DNA from: Campylobacterales bacterium
Lineage (GTDB): Bacteria > Campylobacterota > Campylobacteria > Campylobacterales > Sulfurimonadaceae
Length of the DNA stretch: 64,000 nucleotides
Direction of reading: 5' to 3'
NCBI GenBank assembly: GCA_026390165.1
Contig: JAPLGM010000004.1
Location: 203,536 to 267,535 of the forward strand
The position numbers and the translations under genes were made by a program. Below are positions 7,767 to 17,080 of the stretch, piece by piece. The notes beneath the pieces were generated by a model, which did not search any database, was not told the DNA's origin, and worked only from the letters and a program-made list of their open reading frames with translations. The number at the start of each line of letters is the position of its first letter. Positions within the stretch are counted from its first letter, which is position 1.

Positions 7767-9803
7767 GTGAGTAAAGTCTATTTCTCCACATGGCGTGGTG
7801 AGCAGATCAACAACATGGGTAAACCTGAATCCCAGTGGGAAAAATCAGCGTACAATCTCCCCGAAGAGTACAATGAACATTCTCACGCAAAAGCGTTTAT
7901 CGGATGGGATGGTTTGGCACTGTTTAATCCCGATGTGGATGTTGTACGTCTGGCTACTGAATATGCGGCGCAATATCAGGTTTATTCTGAAGCATGTGGT
8001 CGTTGTGCGCCAGGGCGATGGGGTGGACGTATTTTGTATGATCTACTTGATAAAATTGCGCGTGGTGAGGGGGCTGCATCGGATATGGATCATCTCAAAG
8101 AGGTCTCCAAAACGATGCAAGAAACCTCCAAATGTGAGATTGGTAAAACGGTTCCGACTCCGCTTTTGGATTTGATGACCCATTTTGAGCATGAATTTAT
8201 GGCATGTATCACGGAGCAAAAAGCTTCTAAGCATTATCATCTGGAAGATACGAGTTATATCGCCAAGATTACGGCGCCGTGTATGGATGCGTGTCCTGCA
8301 CACGTTGACATTCCCGCGTATATTGAGGGTGTTCGTGATTTGCGTTTTGATGACTCTCTGATGGCAACCCGTCAAACGATGCCATTAGCCCATACGTGTG
8401 GTCGTGTTTGTCCTCACCCGTGTGAGACAGAGTGTCGCCGTACGAATCTTGATGAGCCGATTTCGATCATGGAACTCAAACGTTTGGGTGCCGATTATGA
8501 GACCGATCACGGGTTTGGATTCTTCCATCCAGTAGAGAAAAAGGCTTCAATTGGTAAAAAAGTAGCCGTTATCGGTTCTGGTCCTGCGGGACTTACGGGA
8601 GCATACTACCTCGCTCTTGACGGAATCGACGTTGATGTCTACGAAGAGCTCCCTGTCCTTGGCGGTGAAGTTGCCGTCGGTGTCCCTGAATACCGTATGC
8701 CCATTGATAAGTATAATCAAGACATCGAAGCCGTACGCGATCTTGGGGTGAACTTTATTACCAATACCAAAGTAACTGCCGATATGATGCGTCAATATGA
8801 GAACGATTATGATGCGATTTTGGTGGCAACGGGGACACGTATCTCGAAAAAAGTCTATTGTGATAATGAACGTCCTGCCATTCAAGGGTATTGGGGTGCA
8901 ATTGACTTTTTAGATAAGGTCAATCTGCAAGTGAAGTACGATATTATGGTTCCGAAAGAGGATCAAGTACGCCATATGCTTCCTTCCAATTTTGTTGATT
9001 TAACAGGCAAAACACTGGTCTGTGTTGGTGGTGGATTTACGTCGATGGACGTAGTACGATGTGCGATTCGTGCAAACGCTAAAAAAGTCGTTATGTTGTA
9101 CCGTCGTGATGAAAAAACGATTATCAAAAATACGACATACGAAGAGTATCATGAAGCCGTTGAAGAGGGGGTTGAGTTTATCTTCCACTCCGCGGTTGCC
9201 GCCATGTACGATGAGAATGATGTACTCAAATCGCTTACCGTTGATCGTTATGAATTGGTTCCTGATCCTAATGGGGGACGGGCAACGTTGGAAAAAATTG
9301 AGGGGGCAAGCTTTGAGATGGCGTGTGATTATCTCATCCCTGCTGTTTCTCAAAGTGCCGATTTGAAATTGATACCCGAAGAATGGGAGATTGAACGTAC
9401 CTCATGGGCGACAATCAAAACAAACGGAAAAGATTACATGACCTCACGCAAAGGGATTTTTGCAGCAGGGGATTGTGAATACGGTCCGATGACGATTGTT
9501 AATGCCGTTGGTCAAGCCAAGCGGGCGGCGTCAGTGATGGCACGTTATGTGGTTAATGGTGAGATTACTTTAGTGGATGATGAGATTATGGAAGATCACT
9601 TGCGTAAACTCAAAGTCTATGACAAAAAAGAGAAAATCACCGGCTGGCTCCCAGGGTTACCGCGTCAACACAGTGAAGTGCTCACCGTGGAAGAGCGTCG
9701 TGATAACAATCGTGAAGTCAAATACGGCTTTACCCAAGAAGAGGCAATGTCTGAGGCAGAGCGTTGTATGCGTTGTTATTACATTGCAATGGTTGCACAC
9801 TAA
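7767..9803 (+). CDS. Complex I electron-input subunit: NuoF-tail/GltD-like FAD-NAD(P) oxidoreductase fusion
   Basis: A 678-residue fusion in the nuoF position. Residues about 60-150 resemble only the C-terminal iron-sulfur domain of NuoF (CGRCAPG at 77-83, then Cys123). The FMN/NADH domain of NuoF is absent. Residues 170-240 form a GltD-type double cluster domain with Cys172, 176, 211, 215, 219 and 223. A two-dinucleotide-binding oxidoreductase follows: FAD motif VAVIGSGPAGL (267-277), an NAD(P) motif around CVGGGFTSMD (about 418), and the C-terminal FAD block FAAGDCEYGP (about 565). Members of this class pass electrons between NAD(P)H and iron-sulfur clusters. I infer that it links NAD(P)H to NuoG in either direction. 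The third cysteine of the NuoF-type motif is Gly83. Start is GTG, 2 nt after the preceding stop. Confidence 0.85.
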   Translation: MSKVYFSTWRGEQINNMGKPESQWEKSAYNLPEEYNEHSHAKAFIGWDGLALFNPDVDVVRLATEYAAQYQVYSEACGRCAPGRWGGRILYDLLDKIARGEGAASDMDHLKEVSKTMQETSKCEIGKTVPTPLLDLMTHFEHEFMACITEQKASKHYHLEDTSYIAKITAPCMDACPAHVDIPAYIEGVRDLRFDDSLMATRQTMPLAHTCGRVCPHPCETECRRTNLDEPISIMELKRLGADYETDHGFGFFHPVEKKASIGKKVAVIGSGPAGLTGAYYLALDGIDVDVYEELPVLGGEVAVGVPEYRMPIDKYNQDIEAVRDLGVNFITNTKVTADMMRQYENDYDAILVATGTRISKKVYCDNERPAIQGYWGAIDFLDKVNLQVKYDIMVPKEDQVRHMLPSNFVDLTGKTLVCVGGGFTSMDVVRCAIRANAKKVVMLYRRDEKTIIKNTTYEEYHEAVEEGVEFIFHSAVAAMYDENDVLKSLTVDRYELVPDPNGGRATLEKIEGASFEMACDYLIPAVSQSADLKLIPEEWEIERTSWATIKTNGKDYMTSRKGIFAAGDCEYGPMTIVNAVGQAKRAASVMARYVVNGEITLVDDEIMEDHLRKLKVYDKKEKITGWLPGLPRQHSEVLTVEERRDNNREVKYGFTQEEAMSEAERCMRCYYIAMVAH

Positions 9804-9814
9804 TGGAGGGCGGG

Positions 9815-12058
9815 ATGATAGAATTTACGATAAATAACCAACCCGTTACAGCACTCAAGGGTGAGACGATTCTTCAAGTAGCACGTAAAACAGGATTTTA
9901 TATTCCTACGATGTGTTATATTGAAAAAACAAAACCGTGTGCATCGTGTCGGTTGTGTGTTGTTGAAGCGGACAGTGTCGATGGATTGATTCTCAGTTGT
10001 CAAACTCCACCAACGCAAGGGTTGGCTGTCACGATCGATTCAGATCGTTTGCAACAAGAACGTACTAATATTATGCGTCTTTACGATGTCAACCATCCTT
10101 TGGAATGTGGCGTATGCGATAAATCGGGTGCGTGTGACCTCCAAAACAAAACATTAGAATTTGGTATATCGGCACAACACTTCAGTGCTAAAGACCAAAA
10201 TCGAAAAATAGAGCATTGGGGATTGATTAATTACGACCCTTCTTTGTGTATTTTATGTGAAAAATGTGTTCATGTTTGTAATGAGATTATTGGCGATGAT
10301 GCGATTACCCTCCAGTTCGGAGGATACAAATCGGCGGTTGTCCCTAAAAACAGTGAGAAGCTTGACTGTACCTTTTGCGGTGAGTGTATCGCCGTGTGTC
10401 CTGTTGGAGCATTGGTGAGTTCACAATTTCAATACAGTGCGAATGCTTGGGAGTTAACCCAAATTCCTGCGACATGTGCTCATTGTTCTGCTGGTTGTTC
10501 CTTGACGTATGAAGTTAAACACACCTCGAATTCTAATGGAGCAAAACCAAAAATTTACCGTGTTACGAATAATTTTGAGGTGGCAACGTTGTGCGGTGCA
10601 GGACGTTTTGGATTTGATTTTGACATTCAAGCTTCCAAAGATAATGAACTTTTTGAAAAAGCGGTTGCTTCTTTTAAAAATGCGAAAGCAATCCGTTTTA
10701 GCTCTCTTATCACCAATGAAGAGGCAATGATTTTACAGCGTCTCAAAGCGAAAATGGGGATTAAGCTTTTTAATGAAGAGGCAAGAGGGTACCAATCGTT
10801 TATGAGTGCTTACAGTTCCGTGAGCGGAAAAAGTGCGTTTAGCGGTTCATTGGACGCGATAGCTCAAAGCGACGGAATCATTGTATTGGGGGGACGTGTC
10901 AGCGCCGATAATCCAGCAGTTCGTTACGCGATGACGACAGCTGCACGCCATAATGGTGCCCGTGTGGTCTATATGCACCCACTTGAAGATGCTTTACTTC
11001 AAAATGTTATTACCCAAATGGTGCGATATGAAGCAGGTTCGGAAGAGGGGGTTGTAGCGATGCTTGCCCAAACTCTTTTGAAGAATTGCGATATCAGCGA
11101 TGAGACAAAAGGATTCTTGGATTCGTTGGATGATGGCTACTTGTGCGCGGAGTCCAATGTTGGGGATGAAGAGTTTGATCGTATCGCAGCCTCGTTACGT
11201 CGTGCTAAACGTAAAACGTTGATTATCGGTTCGGATGTATTACATCATAAGCGTGCAGCTAATATTGCAAGATTGTGTGGATTGATTGAAAAATACAGTG
11301 ATTATTCTCTTGTAATTATCCCTCAAAACGTTAATACTGTAGGGGTGTCACTTATCTGTGATTTGGATCAGGATGAAAAAATATCTGATGTTGTCGGCTA
11401 TAATGCAAAAGGTGACTTTATCGTCGGTTCATTGGGTGAGTATGATATGGCGCTTCCTTCTCTTAACCAACAAGAGGGGACGTTCGTTAGTCTTAACTAT
11501 CAATTGCTAAGTACGAATGTAGCAGTTGCATTTGAGGGATATTGTCTAAACGATATTACAACTTCTTTAGGGGTAAAAGCAGAAAATACTATTGATTATA
11601 CGGTTCAATTGCCTACAGAAAAAGGGTTTAAAGCGGTAGAATTTGATGCTTTAGGAAACTTTTACGGTCCATTGGGTGAAGATAATCGCGGTTATCAATT
11701 GGAAACGATGGATTGTACAATAGATGGTGTGTTAGAAGAGATTGAGGATTTACCAGAGTTTAACGGAACAGTTGTCTATTATTCTAACCCTGTGAATCAA
11801 TTTAACGGTTACACAGCACGTACCTCACAATTAGAGCACGATACGTCCCTTCGTGGATCGGCACAGTTTGCCGCTGCGGCACGTCTTAGTGGTGGTGAAC
11901 GCATTCAAATCGAGGGGGCCAATACTGTTCGAACCTTCATTCTCGATGAAAGTTTGAAGGGGACAATTGCCTTAGTTCCGACATTCGATACCTCTTTTGG
12001 CGGATTGCCTGAGACGTATCGTTTTGAAAAAATTAAACTTATAAAGGTGGGGAGTTAA
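9815..12058 (+). CDS. nuoG: NADH-quinone oxidoreductase subunit G, first paralogue
   Basis: The iron-sulfur wire subunit of complex I, 747 residues. The sequence shows every cluster site: 2Fe-2S N1b (Cys34, 45, 48, 62); the His94-Cys98-Cys101-Cys107 set of N5; two 4Fe-4S sites (Cys145/148/151/155 and 185/188/191/195); and an N7-type site (Cys221/224/228 and 260). The rest is a molybdopterin-oxidoreductase-like fold without catalytic cofactor signs. GGAGGG at 9805-9810 favours the ATG at 9815; an in-frame ATG at 9803 would add four residues, and the frame extends to 9764 only as overlap with the upstream gene. A second nuoG follows after 3 nt. Confidence 0.93.
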   Translation: MIEFTINNQPVTALKGETILQVARKTGFYIPTMCYIEKTKPCASCRLCVVEADSVDGLILSCQTPPTQGLAVTIDSDRLQQERTNIMRLYDVNHPLECGVCDKSGACDLQNKTLEFGISAQHFSAKDQNRKIEHWGLINYDPSLCILCEKCVHVCNEIIGDDAITLQFGGYKSAVVPKNSEKLDCTFCGECIAVCPVGALVSSQFQYSANAWELTQIPATCAHCSAGCSLTYEVKHTSNSNGAKPKIYRVTNNFEVATLCGAGRFGFDFDIQASKDNELFEKAVASFKNAKAIRFSSLITNEEAMILQRLKAKMGIKLFNEEARGYQSFMSAYSSVSGKSAFSGSLDAIAQSDGIIVLGGRVSADNPAVRYAMTTAARHNGARVVYMHPLEDALLQNVITQMVRYEAGSEEGVVAMLAQTLLKNCDISDETKGFLDSLDDGYLCAESNVGDEEFDRIAASLRRAKRKTLIIGSDVLHHKRAANIARLCGLIEKYSDYSLVIIPQNVNTVGVSLICDLDQDEKISDVVGYNAKGDFIVGSLGEYDMALPSLNQQEGTFVSLNYQLLSTNVAVAFEGYCLNDITTSLGVKAENTIDYTVQLPTEKGFKAVEFDALGNFYGPLGEDNRGYQLETMDCTIDGVLEEIEDLPEFNGTVVYYSNPVNQFNGYTARTSQLEHDTSLRGSAQFAAAARLSGGERIQIEGANTVRTFILDESLKGTIALVPTFDTSFGGLPETYRFEKIKLIKVGS

Positions 12059-12061
12059 ATC

Positions 12062-14548
12062 ATGAATGAAATAACGATAACCATAGACGGCAAAGAGGTT
12101 CAAACGCAAGAGGGTGAATTTATCCTCAATGCGGCGCGGGCCAATGGGATATTTATCCCTGCTATCTGTTATCTGACACGTTGCTCGCCAACATTGGCAT
12201 GCCGTATTTGTCTCGTAGAAGCGGATGGTAAACAAGTTTATGCGTGTAATGCAAAAGCAAAGCAGGGGATGAATATCACGAGCACAACTGCTACGATTGA
12301 AACAGAAAAACGTGCCATTATGGAAGTATATGATGTAAATCATCCTCTTGAGTGCGGCGTGTGTGATCAATCGGGAGAGTGTGAATTACAAAATTACACC
12401 CTTGAAGTGGGCGTTGATAAACAAACCTATTCGATTGCTGATACCCATAAACCGGCACAAAATTGGGGACTTATCCATTATGACCCTGCCTTGTGTATCA
12501 TGTGTGAGCGTTGTATTACCGTGTGTAAAGATATGATCGGTGATGCAGCCCTTTCAACGGTTGCTCGCGGTGGTGAAAATATTGAAGCAGCATTTAAAGA
12601 GTCGATGCCAAAAGATGCCTATGCAATGTGGAATAAGCTCAATAAATCGCTTATCGCCCCCAATGCAGGGACAACGCTTGATTGTACTAACTGCGGTGAG
12701 TGTACGGCTGTCTGCCCTGTCGGTGCGTTGGTAAGTAGTGATTATCAATACAGTTCTAATGCGTGGGAACATACCCAAATTCCTGCAACGTGTGCCCACT
12801 GTAGCGCAGGATGTCAAATCAGTTATGATATTAAACATACCGATATTACGAACCCTGAGGCGAAGATTTATCGTGTCAAAAACGAGTGGAATTACGTCTC
12901 ATTATGTGGTGCAGGACGTTATGGATACGATTTTGAAAATCGAAACGTAACAAAAGATCCGAAAGCATTCGATGCCGCTTTACGTGCCTTTAAAAATGCC
13001 GATACCATTCGTTTCACTTCGACAATTACCAATGAAGAGGCTATGATTTTACAACGTCTCAAAGAGAAGTTTGGGTATAAACTGATCAACGAAGAAGCAC
13101 GAGACTTTAAAAACTTTTTGAGTAACTACAGCACCATTACGGGAGAATCTCTCTATCATGGGACTCTCAAAGAGGTTCATGAGGCAGATTTCGTTGTTTC
13201 TATCGGTACGGCACTGAAAACGGACAACCCCAATGCCCGCTTTGCGATGAACAATGCATTATCGATGAACAAAGGGGCAGGTCTTTATTTCCATCCGATC
13301 AATGATCCTGTTATTGCTGATATGTCAAAAAATGTGACGCAATTCAATCATGCACCTTTGATGGAAGAGGCTGCATTGTATTTGATCCTTGATCTTTTTG
13401 CAGATAAGACAGCAATCCCATCAAGTATTACGGAGTATTTAGCAACATTTCACTCCATGAAAACCATTACCGTCGAAGAGACAGTTGATGAAAAAGTGAC
13501 CGAAACCGTCATCAAAAAAGTTCTTAATGAAGAGAGCGGACTTGAAGAAGAGGTGAGTGAGCAAGTCACGAAAACTGTGAAGAAAAAAGTCTCCAAAGAG
13601 GTAGAGGTGGATGAAAACCGTCTATTAGAGCTTTTGAGTGCTCCCAAAGGGTTCAAAGAGACATTGACCAAGTATTTGGCAAAAAAATCGACTTTTGCAC
13701 TCATGGTTGGTCCCGATTTGTATAGCCACCCTAATGCGGCCAACTGTGCTCGTTTGGTAGGGCTTATCGAGAAATACACGGCGTTTAGTGTAACGATGAT
13801 ACCCAATCTTGCCAATACATTAGGGGTTGCCCTAGTATGTGACGTGGATGAGGCTGCTGGAGCGTTTACTATAGGTTATAATACGACAGGAAATTTCACA
13901 CTTAGCGCACTTGGTGGCGGTGATTTGGATATGCCGGCATTGAATCAGCAAGAGGGGACATTAGTCAGTATTGATAAGCGTGTCAATCCGACCAATGTGG
14001 CACTACCGTATAGTGGATATGTATTGAATGATATTGCGTCGGCTCTTGGTGTCAGTGCTTCGTTAACGGTTGATTACACGTCACAACTTCCTATAAACGC
14101 AGGATTTAAAGCGGTGGAATTTGATACGTTGCCCAACCATTATACCAATGCAGGTGAAGAGGTGCGTGGATACGTACTCAAATCGCAACGTAGTGATGTA
14201 AATGGGGATGAAGGGATTCAGCCATTTGCTGAAAATAATGCTTTAGAGGGTTCTCTTGTCTATCTAGCGAATCCCGTTTTACAGTTTAGTCCGTTTACTG
14301 CCGCATCCCATCAATTACGTGAAGAGGGTGGGTTGTACGTATCAACGGACTTTATGAACAGTAATGCGTTAAATACAGGGGATAGTGTACGGGTAAAAAC
14401 AGCTCACGGTGAGATGGTGCTTCCGATCATTCATGATTCAAAAATAAATGGAGATATACCCTATCTTCCGATGTTTGATTCCAAAATTAATTCTAGTGCA
14501 TTGTTTGGCGATTATCGCTTTACGACTGTATCTATTCAAAAGGTGTAA
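12062..14548 (+). CDS. nuoG: NADH-quinone oxidoreductase subunit G, second paralogue with charged insertion
   Basis: An 828-residue paralogue of the preceding protein. It keeps the N1b cysteines (36, 47, 50, 62), the HPLECGVCDQSGEC block of N5, two 4Fe-4S motifs (CIMCERCITVC and CTNCGECTAVC) and an N7-like CAHCSAGC. It differs by an insertion after the second 4Fe-4S block's entry region (ENIEAAFKESMPKD, near residue 180) and by a strongly charged segment at about 468-520, rich in alternating Thr/Val/Glu/Lys (for example TVEETVDEKVTETV), which looks like an added helix or coil. Both copies keep all ligands, so both are probably functional. Whether both sit in one complex or form two variants cannot be decided here. 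Confidence 0.92.
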   Translation: MNEITITIDGKEVQTQEGEFILNAARANGIFIPAICYLTRCSPTLACRICLVEADGKQVYACNAKAKQGMNITSTTATIETEKRAIMEVYDVNHPLECGVCDQSGECELQNYTLEVGVDKQTYSIADTHKPAQNWGLIHYDPALCIMCERCITVCKDMIGDAALSTVARGGENIEAAFKESMPKDAYAMWNKLNKSLIAPNAGTTLDCTNCGECTAVCPVGALVSSDYQYSSNAWEHTQIPATCAHCSAGCQISYDIKHTDITNPEAKIYRVKNEWNYVSLCGAGRYGYDFENRNVTKDPKAFDAALRAFKNADTIRFTSTITNEEAMILQRLKEKFGYKLINEEARDFKNFLSNYSTITGESLYHGTLKEVHEADFVVSIGTALKTDNPNARFAMNNALSMNKGAGLYFHPINDPVIADMSKNVTQFNHAPLMEEAALYLILDLFADKTAIPSSITEYLATFHSMKTITVEETVDEKVTETVIKKVLNEESGLEEEVSEQVTKTVKKKVSKEVEVDENRLLELLSAPKGFKETLTKYLAKKSTFALMVGPDLYSHPNAANCARLVGLIEKYTAFSVTMIPNLANTLGVALVCDVDEAAGAFTIGYNTTGNFTLSALGGGDLDMPALNQQEGTLVSIDKRVNPTNVALPYSGYVLNDIASALGVSASLTVDYTSQLPINAGFKAVEFDTLPNHYTNAGEEVRGYVLKSQRSDVNGDEGIQPFAENNALEGSLVYLANPVLQFSPFTAASHQLREEGGLYVSTDFMNSNALNTGDSVRVKTAHGEMVLPIIHDSKINGDIPYLPMFDSKINSSALFGDYRFTTVSIQKV

Positions 14549-14551
14549 AGC

Positions 14552-15541
14552 ATGGATATGGCATTTATCATCGAAACGATTATAAAAATCGTTGTCATTT
14601 TATTGGTGTTCTCGGCACTTGCAGGACTGGGTACGTATTTTGAGCGTAAAGTATTGGCGTTTATGCAGCGTCGTCTTGGGCCCATGCACGTAGGTCCTTT
14701 TGGACTGCTCCAAGTTGCTGCGGATGGGATCAAGCTTTTCACAAAAGAGGATATTATCCCTCAAAATGTTGTGAAGCCGATCTTTAAAATTGCTCCCGTC
14801 ATTACAGCAGCAACGGCATTTATGGCGGCGGCAGCGATTCCATTTTGGCCTGAGTTTAGTGCCTTTGGATACAAAGTTCACCCGATTGTGGCTGATATTA
14901 ACGTTGGTATCCTCTATGTATTAGGGATAATGGCAGTGGGGCTTTATGGACCACTTCTGGGAGGGATGGCATCTGCGAATAAATTTTCGTTGATATCAGC
15001 GGCGCGTAGTGCAGCAGTATTTATCTCCTACGAGGTAATAAGTGGTCTTGCATTGCTTGCCCCTTTGATGATGGTCGGGTCATTGTCTTTAATTGACATT
15101 AACAACTACCAAGCAGGGGGAATTGGGAATTGGATCGTATGGTCACAGCCCGTTGCCTTTATTCTTTTTTGGATTGCAGCGTTTGCTGAGACAGGACGTA
15201 CTCCGTTTCATCTTATTGCGAACGACCATGAAATTATTGATGGATTTGGTACGGAATATTCAGGTATGCGATGGGGTCTTTTCTTCATCGGTGAGTATGC
15301 CAATATGTTCTTTATTTCGTTTGTAATCGCCATCATTTTCTTGGGCGGTTTTGGTGATGGATCGATTGCAGGGGCATTTCAATTGCTTCTAAAAGTTTCA
15401 TTTTTCTTCTTCTTTTTCCTTTGGACACGTGCAGCTTGGCCAGATGTACGACCTGACCAATTGATGTGGTTGTGTTGGAAAGTGTTGATGCCTCTAGCCG
15501 TGGTCAATATTGTGATCACCGGTCTTGTGATGATGTTTTAA
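14552..15541 (+). CDS. nuoH: NADH-quinone oxidoreductase subunit H
   Basis: The membrane subunit that forms much of the quinone chamber, 329 residues with about eight membrane helices. Family blocks are ERKVLAFMQRRLGPMHVGPFGLLQ near the N-terminus and FAETGRTPFHLIANDHEIIDGFGTEYSGMRW, where the glutamates of the E-channel lie, followed by WTRAAWPDVRPDQLMWLCWK. The start codon lies 3 nt after the nuoG2 stop. Length and motifs are normal. Confidence 0.95.
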   Translation: MDMAFIIETIIKIVVILLVFSALAGLGTYFERKVLAFMQRRLGPMHVGPFGLLQVAADGIKLFTKEDIIPQNVVKPIFKIAPVITAATAFMAAAAIPFWPEFSAFGYKVHPIVADINVGILYVLGIMAVGLYGPLLGGMASANKFSLISAARSAAVFISYEVISGLALLAPLMMVGSLSLIDINNYQAGGIGNWIVWSQPVAFILFWIAAFAETGRTPFHLIANDHEIIDGFGTEYSGMRWGLFFIGEYANMFFISFVIAIIFLGGFGDGSIAGAFQLLLKVSFFFFFFLWTRAAWPDVRPDQLMWLCWKVLMPLAVVNIVITGLVMMF

Positions 15542-15551
15542 GGAGGGATGG

Positions 15552-16169
15552 ATGCAGCATAATGAACCATTGAATGATCGTAATGTAAGTGAGCAAAGTC
15601 CGTATTTTTACGTTGATATTGAAGCGTATCCAACGACAGGTTGGGATAAGTTTAAGCAAGTTATTAAAAGAAGCTTCAAAGGGGAGCTTTTTGTTGGTTT
15701 GTGGGTAGTCATGCGTGAGATGATCAAATTTGATATCCACACCGTTCAATACCCTAAAGAGAAACTTCCCATTGGGCCTCGCTACCGTGCTGTGCATAAG
15801 CTATTGCGTTTATGGGAATCAGGATATGAACGGTGTATCGGGTGTGGATTGTGTGAAAAAATCTGTATCTCTGATTGTATCCGTATGGACACAAAAATCG
15901 ATGAGAACAGCCGTAAAGAGGTGACGGAGTACAGTATCAATCTTGGTCGCTGTATTTTTTGCGGATATTGTGCCGAAGTGTGTCCTGAACTGGCAATTGT
16001 TCACGGACAGCGTTATGAGAACGGTTCGGAACAACGGGCTCATTTCGTCATCAAAGACGATATGCTCACACCACTTGATTGGTTAACATCAGGTCAGCAA
16101 GCAGAGTTCCCAGGTTTTGGTGCCATTACCCCAAATGAGAGCGTTACTAAAACGCCTCTCGCGTATTAA
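15552..16169 (+). CDS. nuoI: NADH-quinone oxidoreductase subunit I
   Basis: The 8Fe ferredoxin-like subunit that carries clusters N6a and N6b between NuoG and NuoB. Two complete 4Fe-4S motifs are visible: CIGCGLCEKICISDCI and CIFCGYCAEVCPELA. The protein is 205 residues, slightly longer than many NuoI, with an amphipathic N-terminal region (about residues 30-60) that would lie on the membrane. AAGGAGG precedes the start and a second AAGGAGG follows its stop for nuoJ. Confidence 0.95.
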   Translation: MQHNEPLNDRNVSEQSPYFYVDIEAYPTTGWDKFKQVIKRSFKGELFVGLWVVMREMIKFDIHTVQYPKEKLPIGPRYRAVHKLLRLWESGYERCIGCGLCEKICISDCIRMDTKIDENSRKEVTEYSINLGRCIFCGYCAEVCPELAIVHGQRYENGSEQRAHFVIKDDMLTPLDWLTSGQQAEFPGFGAITPNESVTKTPLAY

Positions 16170-16181
16170 GGAGGAGAAAAT

Positions 16182-16769
16182 ATGTTTGAAGCAGTCGCTT
16201 TTTATCTGTTTGCGGCACTCACAATCGTAATGTTTACCATTACGGTGATGACATCCCAAGCATTGTACGCATTGACCGCCATGGCGGCAGGGATGATTTT
16301 TATCTCAGCATTTTTCTTTATTTTGGGTGCAGACTTTTTGGGTGCTATCCAAATTATTGTTTATACGGGTGCTGTTATGGCATTGTACGCATTTGGAATG
16401 ATGTTTTTTGACACGACACGTAACGTGATAGAAAAACGTAATAATCCCCGTTTTGTCGTTATTCTTGGAGGATTGGCAGCAGTTTTGGTTGTTCTTATCG
16501 TCCTCGCCCCCATTGTTACAACGGACTTAAATGCCCATTATCCTATTGACACTAGCGTTGGAAATTCACAAGCAATTGGAATGGTTTTATTTACGAAGTA
16601 TCTCGTCCCTTTTGAAGTGGCAGCCGTTATGTTACTTGTTGCGATGATTGCAGGGATTGTTTTGGCAGGTAAAAAAATGGATAAATCATTGACGCTGATG
16701 GCGGATGAAGAGATTGCCTTGATGCACGCATTATCTCACGATACTACAGAGGAAAAGGGGGGTCACTGA
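16182..16769 (+). CDS. nuoJ: NADH-quinone oxidoreductase subunit J
   Basis: A membrane subunit of 195 residues with five predicted helices. The hallmark is helix 3 (residues about 50-75), FLGAIQIIVYTGAVMALYAFGMMFF, which carries the pi-bulge region implicated in coupling. Its last codon overlaps the nuoK start (TGATG), which suggests translational coupling. The tail after the last helix is soluble and ends in a His/Glu/Gly-rich stretch. Confidence 0.93.
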   Translation: MFEAVAFYLFAALTIVMFTITVMTSQALYALTAMAAGMIFISAFFFILGADFLGAIQIIVYTGAVMALYAFGMMFFDTTRNVIEKRNNPRFVVILGGLAAVLVVLIVLAPIVTTDLNAHYPIDTSVGNSQAIGMVLFTKYLVPFEVAAVMLLVAMIAGIVLAGKKMDKSLTLMADEEIALMHALSHDTTEEKGGH

Positions 16770-17074
16770 TGGAATTAACACTGAACCATTATTTGGTGCT
16801 TTCAGCGGTATTATTTGCAATCGGTTTGATTGGGGTAATGCGCCGCAAGAACTTGTTGATGCTCTTTTTTGCAACGGAAATTTTGCTTAATGCTGTCAAC
16901 GTCGGTATGGCGGCAATTTCCCATTATCGCGGTGATTATACAGGGCAAATGTTTGCATTCTTTATTATCGCGATTGCTGCATCGGAAGTTGCGGTGGGTT
17001 TGGGTCTCCTTATTGTTTGGTACAAACGTACTGGCAAGATTGATCTTGATCAAATGACATCGATGAGAGGATAG
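16769..17074 (+). CDS. nuoK: NADH-quinone oxidoreductase subunit K
   Basis: A small three-helix membrane subunit, 101 residues, related to MrpC of antiporters. The family pattern is present: LVLSAVLFAIGLIGVMRRKNLL, then FATEILLNAVNV with the conserved membrane glutamate, and AIAASEVAVGLGLLI with the second one. Both glutamates are on the proton path of complex I. It starts within the nuoJ stop and is followed 6 nt later by nuoL. Confidence 0.95.
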   Translation: MELTLNHYLVLSAVLFAIGLIGVMRRKNLLMLFFATEILLNAVNVGMAAISHYRGDYTGQMFAFFIIAIAASEVAVGLGLLIVWYKRTGKIDLDQMTSMRG

Positions 17075-17080
17075 AAGCAG

